Source: a virus
Reading direction: 5' to 3' (one strand)
Virus record (IMG/VR): IMGVR_UViG_3300050033_000890
Location: 17,819 to 81,818 of that record
DNA: 64,000 nt
The notes under the pieces are model-generated. The model did no database searches and was not told where the DNA came from. It saw only the letters and a program-made list of their open reading frames with translations. Shown here piece after piece: positions 40,502 through 48,585 of this stretch; position 1 is the first letter of the stretch, and each line of letters starts with the position of its first letter. The translations under genes and the position numbers were made by a program.

Positions 40502-41206
40502 CTAACTTGACGGCCAACCTGTGACCGTGATCTGGATTTTGTTACCGGTGATGACAGCTGCATACTGCAGAGCTTGCGGCACAGATACAGTAGGATCCCC
40601 GAGGAGAGGCTCGATGCTCATGTAAAGGTCCTCGACCGAAAATGAGGTCGGATCGATGTCATCTGGAAACAGAATGTCGAACGACTGACTCAAATCCTGG
40701 CCAATCCGCCGTCTTGGAATGACCTTGATCTGATCGAGCTGAAGGGCTGGAAATGCATCCAGAAGAGGAGAAACAGGTGGAGGTGTCAGCAGGTTCAAAA
40801 TGCCGGTGGTGAATGTCCACTGGTAGCTGACATTCATCGATTCGCCGGCGGGGTTCATCACGTCTTCGGTCGAAAGGGACGCATCAGCGCCCAGCAGCAT
40901 CGCCGTGTAGAGCGTGTTCTCCTGGAAGTGTCTGGTGGGTGTGAAGGTCGCAATCGTACGACCTGTTGAGTCATCTGCGAACGACCAGGCTCCTTCAACA
41001 TTGAATGTTGAAGGAGCGGCCTCGCCAGCAACGAGCTGGCCTGATGTGAGAACTTGAGTTGGAGTAGGGAACGTCAACGAGAACGTGCTATCGTTCAGCG
41101 TCGAGGTGTCGAGCGCCTGGTCGAAAGCGACGATGATCGCCTGGCCAAGAACCACATCAGTTTCTTGATCGGACGGCGTTGCCTGAAGTACGACGGGTGC
41201 GGACAT
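40502..41206 (-). CDS. Ig-like domain structural protein (Big_5 type)
   Basis: A 234-aa protein. Residues about 1-110 (VVLQATPSDQETDVVLGQAIIVAFD, in two parts, then ALDTSTLNDSTFSL, TLYTAML, and YQWTFTT) follow the pattern of the Big_5 bacterial Ig-like domain. The C-terminal half is a second beta domain. Such proteins decorate capsids or tails. It overlaps the upstream gene by 50 bases in another frame. Confidence 0.6.
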   Translation of the reverse strand: MSAPVVLQATPSDQETDVVLGQAIIVAFDQALDTSTLNDSTFSLTFPTPTQVLTSGQLVAGEAAPSTFNVEGAWSFADDSTGRTIATFTPTRHFQENTLYTAMLLGADASLSTEDVMNPAGESMNVSYQWTFTTGILNLLTPPPVSPLLDAFPALQLDQIKVIPRRRIGQDLSQSFDILFPDDIDPTSFSVEDLYMSIEPLLGDPTVSVPQALQYAAVITGNKIQITVTGWPSS

Positions 41207-41765
41207 TCTTCTTGACCTTCTTCGCGGGCTTCTTGACAGGCTGTTCGCTGGATTCCACTACCTCTTCGGTAATGGCGCAGAGACCTGTGGTCTCGGTCTC
41301 AAAGTCAACGCTCTTGAGCGTGCCAGTCGTCCGGATTTCGCGCTCGAACCGCTTGGCTTCAGTCTTGGATCTTGGAGTTGCGATGTAGAGGTTGCCGCGG
41401 CGATCGCGGCCGACGAATACCTTCTTGCCGGTGTCTTCTTCGGTGATTGCCGAGGTCTGGCCGCCGGTTCCCTTGAACCCTTTGGTGGCCATCTCCTTGC
41501 CGGTGACGTCGATCAGCTTCTTCTCTTCCAATGCCTTGTGGATCGGAATCTGCTGAGACTGCTCGTCCACAATACCGATGGGCCTGTTCGGGCCCAGGAC
41601 GAAGCCGCCACACTGGAAGGTCTTGACCAGGGCGGTGTTCAGCATCAAGGTGTGACCTATGAGGTCGACAGGTTGTACAAGCTTCCGGCGGCTCGGCGCC
41701 TTTGCTATCGAGGCCAGCGTTTTCTTGAACTCTTCGCTGCCGGGCATCACGATCAGACTGGACAT
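41157..41765 (-). CDS. Capsid-associated protein, unknown
   Basis: A 202-aa protein (MSSLIVMPGSEEFKKTLASI...) directly after the major capsid gene, separated by a hairpin and a promoter-like element. It has a Gly/Lys-rich middle and a very basic C-terminal tail (KKPAKKVKKNVRTRR), which could contact DNA inside the head. No named domain is recognised. Confidence 0.5.
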   Translation of the reverse strand: MSSLIVMPGSEEFKKTLASIAKAPSRRKLVQPVDLIGHTLMLNTALVKTFQCGGFVLGPNRPIGIVDEQSQQIPIHKALEEKKLIDVTGKEMATKGFKGTGGQTSAITEEDTGKKVFVGRDRRGNLYIATPRSKTEAKRFEREIRTTGTLKSVDFETETTGLCAITEEVVESSEQPVKKPAKKVKKNVRTRRTSGNAVRSRN

Positions 41766-41803
41766 AGGATCTCCACTTCTGAGTGTCTATAGAGATGGAT
41801 ATC

Positions 41804-41812
41804 TACCAAAGG
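41804..41812 (-). promoter_or_regulatory. CCTTTGGTA-type promoter element
   Basis: CCTTTGGTA with GACACT sixteen bases later, 39 bases before the start of the gene at 41765. It stands directly after the capsid-gene terminator. Confidence 0.5.
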
Positions 41813-41825
41813 TTCCCTGACACGA

Positions 41826-41849
41826 ATGGCGGCGGTTTCCCGCCGCCAT
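41826..41849 (-). terminator. Strong hairpin terminator after the capsid gene
   Basis: ATGGCGGCGG and CCGCCGCCAT form a perfect ten-base-pair stem with a four-base loop, about 25 bases after the capsid stop. There is only a short T content after it, so efficiency is uncertain. Confidence 0.55.
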
Positions 41850-41874
41850 CTGGTTGAACAGAACTGACTGTTGG

Positions 41875-43200
41875 TTATGCGTTGACGTTGAGCGGGTTGG
41901 CCGGATCGAAGATCGGCGCCGTGCCCAGATCGGTGTAGGTGCTGTCCGAATCCGACAGGTTGTACACGGTGCGGGCAGGCATCACGAACTCGTTCGGGCG
42001 GATCTTCACGTTGCGGGCGACCGCGATGGCCTGGCCCTCGTTGAGGATACCGAAGCCGTAGGTCTCTTCGATCGACATGTTCTGGATGTTGTACTGGCCG
42101 TCTTCCCAGCTCTTGACATGAGGCTCTTCAGCCACGATCAGGGCGCCGAGGTTGCGGCTGTTGAACATCATGATGTCGGTTGTGCGCTGCTCGGGATCGA
42201 AGTTCACGAACGGGCTGACCAAAATCCGGAAAGGAATGCCGAGGTAGTTCGGCAGGATCGGGGCCGACGTCATGTTCTGGTAGTTGCCAGAAGTCGCCTG
42301 CGACACTTCTCCGCCGGTGAGCTGACCGTTGGTGTACTGCCCGGTCTGGCCTTGGCCGATGCCGAGTCCGCCGTTGTTGTAGAACTTGTTGCCAAGCACC
42401 GCGGGGTTGCCGGTGAAGTTGGCGAAGAAGCTGCCGCCGCCTGCCTGGATGGCAAACTCGCGGAGGACAGGATCCTTGACCCACATCAGCCACGCCATCG
42501 GGTGGACCAGGAGCGTGTCGGGCACGAAGCCGTTGAGCAGCACAGCCGCGTACATGTCGAACACGTCGTCCACTGTCATGGAGCCGTTCAGCACGCCCTT
42601 GTAGTTACGGCCGGTCGTGACGCCCTTGATCGGCTGCAGCGGGGAGCTGGACAGACGGGAATTCGGGTCGTTGTCGAAGACCAACGTGCCGAGCTTCGTG
42701 ATGAAGTCGAAGATGTACTCTTCCTTGTGACGCGCGAGAGCATTGCCGGCCAGACGCAGCCAGAAGTTGATCCAGGGATAGGCCGATTCCTCGACGAACC
42801 GCTTGGCGATCTTCAGGCGAAGGCCGTGACGCTTGACGGTCACGCCGAAGGACTGCGCACCACCAATGTTGATGTTGTAGATCGGCAGATCCATGCCGTC
42901 ACCGGTTTCCTCTGCACGCAGAGGCTCGACGGCCGGGAATACGGTCATCATGCCGGGCTTGTATTGGATCTTCTGAAGCAGGTGGGTGCCGATCAACATC
43001 GGCTCGATGCCTTCCTGCACGATGGTCGTCATCGCCTTCGGAATCATGAAGGCAGCGTTCTGGATGTCCAGGGCATCGTTGATGTCGACAACCTTGTCGG
43101 CGACGGGGTCCCACCCGTTCGTGCGGAAGATTGTCGCAAACCGATCCTGCAGTTCAAGTTCTGCCTTGAATTGTTCGGGAGTGACCTTGGTCTTTGACAT
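41875..43200 (-). CDS. Major capsid protein (probable)
   Basis: A 441-aa protein. The start is ATG 43198-43200 (MSKTKVTPEQF) with GAGG before it; the frame continues upstream but with arginine-rich, shadow-like sequence. The composition is balanced, with a MIPKAMTTIVQEGIEPML helix near the N-terminus and a beta-rich body (MDLPIYNINIGGAQSFGV, DTLLVHPMAWLMWV). Conserved-looking features, length and the position after portal and protease genes identify an HK97-fold capsid protein. Its own terminator and a zinc-ribbon gene flank it. Confidence 0.7.
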   Translation of the reverse strand: MSKTKVTPEQFKAELELQDRFATIFRTNGWDPVADKVVDINDALDIQNAAFMIPKAMTTIVQEGIEPMLIGTHLLQKIQYKPGMMTVFPAVEPLRAEETGDGMDLPIYNINIGGAQSFGVTVKRHGLRLKIAKRFVEESAYPWINFWLRLAGNALARHKEEYIFDFITKLGTLVFDNDPNSRLSSSPLQPIKGVTTGRNYKGVLNGSMTVDDVFDMYAAVLLNGFVPDTLLVHPMAWLMWVKDPVLREFAIQAGGGSFFANFTGNPAVLGNKFYNNGGLGIGQGQTGQYTNGQLTGGEVSQATSGNYQNMTSAPILPNYLGIPFRILVSPFVNFDPEQRTTDIMMFNSRNLGALIVAEEPHVKSWEDGQYNIQNMSIEETYGFGILNEGQAIAVARNVKIRPNEFVMPARTVYNLSDSDSTYTDLGTAPIFDPANPLNVNA

Positions 43201-43277
43201 GTGGAAAATACCCTCCTCAGGGCGGTTTGGTCCAACGTGGGCCGGCGGATTGTAAAGGCGTGCGTCAGAGACCGCAG

Positions 43278-43478
43278 TTATCGTCTGGTCTCGACTTGGA
43301 TATGCTGGCGACACCGGCGATCGGGGCATTGGAATGCTCCGGCGATCTCACCTGCTGGGTTCTTCTTGACCACAAGCTTGTCGCAGACTCGGCCTGTGCC
43401 ATCGGAGCGTTTGGCCATGCACCGCAGACCGTCGCCCTTGACATACGCTTGCCCCTGGGTGATCACGATCTGCGGCAT
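43278..43478 (-). CDS. Com-like zinc-ribbon protein
   Basis: A 66-aa protein with four cysteines in LRCMAK, RVCDKLV, and FQCPDRRC. The pattern of C...C-x-K-L-V, a short beta segment, then C-P-x-x-x-C followed by a basic patch and ending IQVE, resembles Com, the zinc-ribbon translational regulator of phage Mu that acts on the mom mRNA. It sits directly before the major capsid gene. It could regulate capsid translation or be a small virion component. Homology is a pattern match only. Confidence 0.55.
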   Translation of the reverse strand: MPQIVITQGQAYVKGDGLRCMAKRSDGTGRVCDKLVVKKNPAGEIAGAFQCPDRRCRQHIQVETRR

Positions 43479-43488
43479 GGATTATCCA

Positions 43489-43501
43489 ACCAACTGTTAG
43501 T
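43489..43501. repeat. 13-bp palindrome ACCAAC-T-GTTAGT (one mismatch)
   Basis: In the gap between the structural gene ending at 43520 and the zinc-ribbon start. Confidence 0.5.
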
Positions 43502-43519
43502 AGGGTGTGTGCGCCTGAA

Positions 43520-45316
43520 TTACAGGAGCACGCGGACCAAGACGTAGGTGCCGTACTCGGGCCGGGCCCGAGTCTTCTGCAGCTGAGAGGCCTTGTAGAT
43601 GCCGTCAGTCGTCAGGTTCAGGTCGTATGGCAGGCCGGCAGTGGCCGAGCCGCCCATCATGATGGCCGCCGGATTCGGATCGGTCATCGGGCCAACCATG
43701 CGAGACGGATCCCACAGGGTCTTGATGCGGTTCGAGAACCCGATCTTGTTGATCATGTTCACGACGCCGATGATGCGACCGACCAAATCAACCGGAGAGT
43801 TGACTGCCGGGTTGAACACCGTGTAGTTGCCCTGGTCGTTCTGGAACTGCGAGAAGGTTACGCCTGCGCCGGTGGTGGGAAGGCCTGTGAAGTGGGCGAA
43901 GGTGCGTCCATAGCCCTGCACGTAGCCCTGAATGCCGTCGGTCGTTGCGTCTTGCTGCAGCGTGTTCGGCGTAGCGCCGATCCACGGCACCTTCAGCACA
44001 TACTGGGTCTGGATGGCCGTGCCCATCTCGTGCATGTAGTTCATGACCTGGAAGCCGATGGGATTCAGGCCTTCGAGACGGTACAAGATGCCACCTGCGA
44101 GCGAAATATCGATGATCTTCACGCCGCCGATGTACTGGAAGACGTTCCGAGTGCAAACGCCGATCGGACGGGCTGTGCCGTACGAGTAGGGGACTGCCGT
44201 GCCCACATGGCCCACGTCGTCGATGTCGCTGGTGAAGACGAAGGAGTTGGTGCCGGCAAGGAGCGCGCCGTCTACCACGCCCGTGAGGGTCAGTGTGGTC
44301 GTGGTGGCCGCAACGGTCACAGCGTTCAGGTTGAACACAGCGGTGTAAGCGTTCTGTGCCGCAACTTGGGTGGTCTGGGCAGTCGCCAGGTTGGCCAGAG
44401 CGGTGTTGTAGGCCGCCAGAGCCGCAGACTGGTTGGCAAGATCCGTCGCCGTCACTGTGATGCCGGCCGTGGTCACAACCACATTCGCGGCGGTGAGGGC
44501 GGTGTTGGCAGTCGTCACGGCGGTGTTGGCCGTGGCCAGGGCGGTGTTCGCCGCGGTGAGGGCCGCATTCGCAGCAGTCACAGCAGCAGCAGGTGCCTGA
44601 GCGGTAACCGCGGCCGCGACAGCTGTTGCAGCCGCTGCCAGCGTTCCGTTGAACTCAACCGTCACCTGTGTGCCGGCCACGCCGACTTGGAATGCCAGCT
44701 GACCTGCAAAGGTGTCACCGGCCACAGCGATCGTGTAAACCAGGGTCGACGCAGTCGCAGCAGCGGAGGGAGTGAGCACCGGAACCAGGGGGACATTGGT
44801 GGCCGAGCCGGACACTGTCGTGCCGGTCGTCACGCTCGGGAACAGGGTGCAGTTCCAGGCCCAGTTGATGTCGGTCCAGTTGACCGCAATCACGGTGCCA
44901 TTGGTCAGGGTGACGTTGCCAGGCGCGGCATCGGCAGGAGCTGCCAGAACGCAATGGTCGCCAGGAGTCACGGCGTTGCCGGTGCGAGGATCAATGGTGA
45001 ACTGATCGATCGATCCCGCTCCCCACTGAATGATGCACCACACGTTGGAACCGGCGGGAGTCTTTCCGCATTGCAGGCCGGAAGGAACGAGCGCGCCGCT
45101 CTTGTCTTGCCCAATCAGATGCTGCGAGCTGAGCACGACAGACGCCAACTTCGGATGGCCTTGATCCTGACGCAGACCCGGCAGATAGGGCGCCGGATAC
45201 GGAACAGGCAGCCAGGGCTTCAGGGGCTCAGAGAGTTCCAGGTCCGGGGTCGTCTGACCGATACGGTCCTGCCCGAACAGTTTGCCGGTGTACTGGTTAT
45301 TGAGATCGACTGGCAT
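43520..45316 (-). CDS. Structural protein with long Ala/Thr heptad coil
   Basis: A 598-aa protein between the protease and the zinc-ribbon/capsid genes, so probably a capsid vertex, decoration or second capsid protein. The N-terminal and C-terminal parts (for example SGALVPSGLQCGKTPAGS; NMINKIGFSNRIKTLWDP) are globular. Residues about 225-315 form an extraordinary low-complexity coil of seven-residue units (TAANAAL, TAANTAL, ATANTAV, TTANTAL), a hallmark of a trimeric helical stalk. The start at 45314-45316 follows a GGAG site. Confidence 0.6.
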   Translation of the reverse strand: MPVDLNNQYTGKLFGQDRIGQTTPDLELSEPLKPWLPVPYPAPYLPGLRQDQGHPKLASVVLSSQHLIGQDKSGALVPSGLQCGKTPAGSNVWCIIQWGAGSIDQFTIDPRTGNAVTPGDHCVLAAPADAAPGNVTLTNGTVIAVNWTDINWAWNCTLFPSVTTGTTVSGSATNVPLVPVLTPSAAATASTLVYTIAVAGDTFAGQLAFQVGVAGTQVTVEFNGTLAAAATAVAAAVTAQAPAAAVTAANAALTAANTALATANTAVTTANTALTAANVVVTTAGITVTATDLANQSAALAAYNTALANLATAQTTQVAAQNAYTAVFNLNAVTVAATTTTLTLTGVVDGALLAGTNSFVFTSDIDDVGHVGTAVPYSYGTARPIGVCTRNVFQYIGGVKIIDISLAGGILYRLEGLNPIGFQVMNYMHEMGTAIQTQYVLKVPWIGATPNTLQQDATTDGIQGYVQGYGRTFAHFTGLPTTGAGVTFSQFQNDQGNYTVFNPAVNSPVDLVGRIIGVVNMINKIGFSNRIKTLWDPSRMVGPMTDPNPAAIMMGGSATAGLPYDLNLTTDGIYKASQLQKTRARPEYGTYVLVRVLL

Positions 45317-45349
45317 GATAGTTTCTCCTGCAACCTAAGTCTTGGTTGC

Positions 45350-47749
45350 TTAGCTGAGCTGCACACGGCCGTAACGAACATCGGCGATATACCGCTCGCG
45401 GTCCGTTGCGTCGTGAATGTAGGTGAGCATGCGCTGAAGCTTTTGGGTGTCTTGCACCGTGAGCGCAGGGATCAGGGCCGGCTCGCGGTCCGTACCATCC
45501 ACCTCATCTACGTGAGCGTTGTCGTTTACCGTGGTTCCCTGGTCGGTGCCAGCTTTCCCCGGTTCGGCCGCGGTGTTCCATTGCAGCTCGGCGAAAAGAT
45601 CGGTCACAGCGTCTTTCAGACTCTGGATATGGCGTTTGGCGAACTCGGCAATCTTGTCCTGGATCTGCGTGGGATTGAGGCCGGTGTAGCCATCCTTCTT
45701 CCGCAGGCAGTTGTGCATGACCAGGGTTGTTGCCAGACTGGTCTTCGAGTCCATGAGAACGGCGGCGAGCACACGATCCTTCGTGGCGACCGATGTCCTG
45801 ATCGCGGCCAGCTCGTCGGTCAGGCCGAGGACGGCCTCGTCCTTCTCGGCCAGCTCGTCCTTGGAAACGAACAGGGAATCCTTGATATGCTCGGCCAGCG
45901 ACTTCTTGGCCCATGCGACCCAGCGGTCTTTGCCCCACCGTTCGGCCAGAGCATTGTGAAGATCCTCAATCTTGTACTGCAGATCAGGCTCACAACCTTT
46001 GTGATGAACATCCAGGGCATGGTAATGGCCGAGTATTTCCTTGATCTGAGCCCGCTTTTCGTCCTTCAAGGCTTCTTCGGCTGAGACTGCATCGTATCCA
46101 TCCACCGAATCGATCAGTTTGACGTGAACAGCCAGGGCCTTCAGTTCGTCACTGATCTCGGTGCCCCCGGCGGCCGTGGTATTGATCTTGTCTTCGGTCT
46201 TGGAGGCTACGGAACACTTCAACGTCTTGCCCTTTCTCTCAACACAGGCCCGGATCTTCTCCTTGGCGCCGTCGCTGATCTTGGCCCGGCCCAGCAGCCG
46301 GAGGGCTGCGGTGTGATGCGCGCAGTCCTCCACGGGGAAGGTGCGGTTCGGGCCACAGAAGGACTTGCCACCCAATTTCTTGCGGGCTTCCGTATTTAGC
46401 TTGGCGTCCTTGATCTGTTCGTCCTTGAGTTCGCCGCCGGTGCCTCCGGCATCCATCTCGGTGCAAAGCTCGTCGTAGACTTTCTGCTCGTCGGCGAAGA
46501 ACACCTGGTCCTCGTCGGTCAGGGTGAACCCTGTCCAATCGCAGACCCCGTCCACGCACTCGGTTGCCTCAGCAACCGCTGTCGTAATGGCAGCTGCATC
46601 GTTCACGCCATCCGCTACTGCGGGAACCGCAGCGAGATCGGCGCTCATGCTGGCATCCTCGATCGCGGCCAAATCGGCAGTTTCTTTCCGCTTCCAACCG
46701 TTCTTGCGGATCTTGGCGGTGAGAGTCGACTGCAGGCTGCGCCGGGAGGTCTTGTCGTCGTCCGATTCCGGTGCCCAGGCCGTGAGCTGATCCTGAAGAT
46801 CGAATGCTGTTTCTGCCGTCAGATCAAGGCTCTTGAGAGTCTTCCCAACAGCGGCCACGTCAATCGTCATCTTTGGTTCCTCGTATTCAATCACGATGTC
46901 CGACTCGTACAGGCTGTCGGTCAGTTTGAGGCCCCTGTCGATAGCAAATTGCTGGTCATCGAGAGGCAGACCAAGGAAGAACATCTTCTCGAGGGAATCC
47001 TTCAATTCGTAGGACTTCACCTGAGCAAACGGGTCGGCTCCAAAGTTGACGAAGCTGAGTTCCTTGTACTTGAACCTTCCCGAGATCAGGAAGGCCATGC
47101 GCCCATCGACGATCTCACCGGGGCGGTGTTCGCACTTGTCCTCCGACGCCCAGTCGGTGTGGCAGATGGAGCAGGTGGCCGAGTCGGTAATCGCACCGGC
47201 CGAAACGCACAGATACTCGTCACGGAGTATCTTCTGAATCGCTTCAGGGTTTGTCAGAGTCAAACCCAGTTCGATATGACCGATTCCCTGGTAGCCCTTC
47301 ACGCGGGCCAGGTTGTCCTGAATCCAGTCCACCGTCTTGAACACGTTGAACTTGCCGCCGGTCTTCGAATCACGGTTATAGAAGACTGAGTCCTTCAGAA
47401 CCGGAAAGTCTCTGGCGTATTTCCAGGAGTCGTCGATGTACTTGGCCTCACGAATCCGGCCCAGCACGTCGCCTTCTTTGTCGTGCCCGCGAAGAACGGG
47501 AAGCGGTGCGACCCCTTTGGGAACCCAGGTCTGAACCGCGTCCTGCATGCAATCGGGACGGTAGAACTTGCGATTGCCAGTAACGATGCCGGCGTGAGTC
47601 GCGTCCACGCGAACGAGCAGGCTGTGGCCTGTCTCGGACTTCGAGTCTTTGCATTCCCAGAGAAACCGTTTGTTGTCCAAAACCTCAGAAGGTCTGAATG
47701 TGAGGAAGTCATGGATTTTAAGCCAGCGCCGTTCGCTCAACATTCTCAA
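45350..47749 (-). CDS. Prohead protease fused to scaffold
   Basis: A 799-aa protein. The N-terminal about 250 residues resemble the phage prohead protease fold: LPVLRGHDKEGDVLGRI with a catalytic-type His at about 89, YLCVSAGAITDS with Ser at about 183, and ELSFVNFGADPFAQV near 230. A Cys/His cluster (CSICHTDW...CEH) lies between. The rest is acidic and helical, as expected of a scaffold to be cleaved during maturation. It contains the FCGPNRTFPVEDCAHHTAA and KEKIRACVERKGKTLKC segment that recurs near protease/scaffold proteins of large phages. The protease would process the scaffold and capsid. The start is near the 3' end of the homing gene; exact choice is uncertain. Confidence 0.7.
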   Translation of the reverse strand: MRMLSERRWLKIHDFLTFRPSEVLDNKRFLWECKDSKSETGHSLLVRVDATHAGIVTGNRKFYRPDCMQDAVQTWVPKGVAPLPVLRGHDKEGDVLGRIREAKYIDDSWKYARDFPVLKDSVFYNRDSKTGGKFNVFKTVDWIQDNLARVKGYQGIGHIELGLTLTNPEAIQKILRDEYLCVSAGAITDSATCSICHTDWASEDKCEHRPGEIVDGRMAFLISGRFKYKELSFVNFGADPFAQVKSYELKDSLEKMFFLGLPLDDQQFAIDRGLKLTDSLYESDIVIEYEEPKMTIDVAAVGKTLKSLDLTAETAFDLQDQLTAWAPESDDDKTSRRSLQSTLTAKIRKNGWKRKETADLAAIEDASMSADLAAVPAVADGVNDAAAITTAVAEATECVDGVCDWTGFTLTDEDQVFFADEQKVYDELCTEMDAGGTGGELKDEQIKDAKLNTEARKKLGGKSFCGPNRTFPVEDCAHHTAALRLLGRAKISDGAKEKIRACVERKGKTLKCSVASKTEDKINTTAAGGTEISDELKALAVHVKLIDSVDGYDAVSAEEALKDEKRAQIKEILGHYHALDVHHKGCEPDLQYKIEDLHNALAERWGKDRWVAWAKKSLAEHIKDSLFVSKDELAEKDEAVLGLTDELAAIRTSVATKDRVLAAVLMDSKTSLATTLVMHNCLRKKDGYTGLNPTQIQDKIAEFAKRHIQSLKDAVTDLFAELQWNTAAEPGKAGTDQGTTVNDNAHVDEVDGTDREPALIPALTVQDTQKLQRMLTYIHDATDRERYIADVRYGRVQLS

Positions 47750-48335
47750 TCCTTCTCTTGGCTGCCCATGCCGCTTTTCTTCCTTGCGACATCTTTAGCT
47801 TGGTTTCTTCTGAACGCACAATACCGAGAGCGTTTTGGTGACCTTTTGCAGAACTCGCCATCAGAGTCTTTGTTTCTTCAGTGTGATAACGACCGAGCAT
47901 CGTTCCAGGTCGGCCGATATTGGACTGGCTAATCTGTTGTCGGGCTGTGAGCGACTGTGTCTTGCCGAGTCGGCTATTACCATGTCGCGCAGCCTTGATC
48001 TTTTGTTTGTGTCCTTCAGTCAATGGCCGAAAATAGCCACGAGGGCCGCCGCGTCCTCCATCAGCCAGGTTGTAACCAAGTTCAGGCTGGTTTGACTGGT
48101 ATGTTGCAATGTACTTCCGTTCGGCTTCATCCAAATCAACCTGGTTATCAACCGTGGCCAGCACTGCAATCTCGAAAGCTTCTTTGCCATACTTGCGGAT
48201 GGCATCGTAAAGATGAAGCCCTCTTCCTCGTTTGGCAGTCGAAAGATGACCGCTCCAACGCTTTGCTAGAGACTGAATCGTCTGTCCGACATACTTCTTG
48301 CCGTTGACGTTGTTCGTTACGAGGTATACGAGCAT
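47718..48335 (-). CDS. GIY-YIG homing endonuclease with NUMOD3 repeats
   Basis: A 205-aa homing endonuclease. The GIY-YIG core starts VYLVTNNVNGKKYVGQT, followed by RWSGHL with the catalytic Arg, AIRKYGKEAF, and EAERKYI with the metal-binding Glu. NUMOD3 DNA-binding repeats (FRPLTEGHKQKIKAARHGN, HTEETKTLMASSAKG) complete the protein. Its last 32 bases overlap the start of the protease gene, an unusual arrangement for a free-standing homing gene. The DNA is AT-richer than its neighbours. Confidence 0.85.
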   Translation of the reverse strand: MLVYLVTNNVNGKKYVGQTIQSLAKRWSGHLSTAKRGRGLHLYDAIRKYGKEAFEIAVLATVDNQVDLDEAERKYIATYQSNQPELGYNLADGGRGGPRGYFRPLTEGHKQKIKAARHGNSRLGKTQSLTARQQISQSNIGRPGTMLGRYHTEETKTLMASSAKGHQNALGIVRSEETKLKMSQGRKAAWAAKRRIENVERTALA

Positions 48336-48343
48336 GTTGTAAA

Positions 48344-48356
48344 ACCAACTGTTAGT
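48344..48356. repeat. 13-bp palindrome ACCAAC-T-GTTAGT (one mismatch)
   Basis: Lies just before the start of the GIY-YIG gene and after the small gene ending at 48397. Confidence 0.5.
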
Positions 48357-48396
48357 TAGTCGCCCGGGTAACAGGTACTGTCCGGCGCCCCACTAC

Positions 48397-48585
48397 CTAA
48401 CGATTGAGAGGAATCTCAAGCAGGAAGGGACCTCCCTGCGGGATGGGCTGAATCGATGCGTTGCTCTGGAACAGAGCGGACGCATCCTGCGCAAGTGCCT
48501 GTTGCAGCGGAGCCACTCTGGAGTTCTGCATCCCAGGACCGTTAAGCTGCACGACCGGCAATGGCATATTCAAGTTCGGCATCAT
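48397..48585 (-). CDS. Small protein overlapping the portal gene, unknown
   Basis: A 62-aa protein (MMPNLNMPLPVVQLNGPGMQ..., ending LLEIPLNR). GAGG lies a few bases before the ATGATG start. The first 44 bases overlap the 3' end of the portal gene in another frame. A promoter-like TTCCTATACTAG box lies about 110 bases upstream, inside the portal gene. It is Q/N/P-rich with no recognised domain. Confidence 0.55.
   Translation of the reverse strand: MMPNLNMPLPVVQLNGPGMQNSRVAPLQQALAQDASALFQSNASIQPIPQGGPFLLEIPLNR

Noticed and set aside
43505-46084. 859-codon open frame on the plus strand
   Set aside because: It spans the antisense of two convincing genes and has Arg/Gly/His-rich sequence typical of GC-rich antisense frames.
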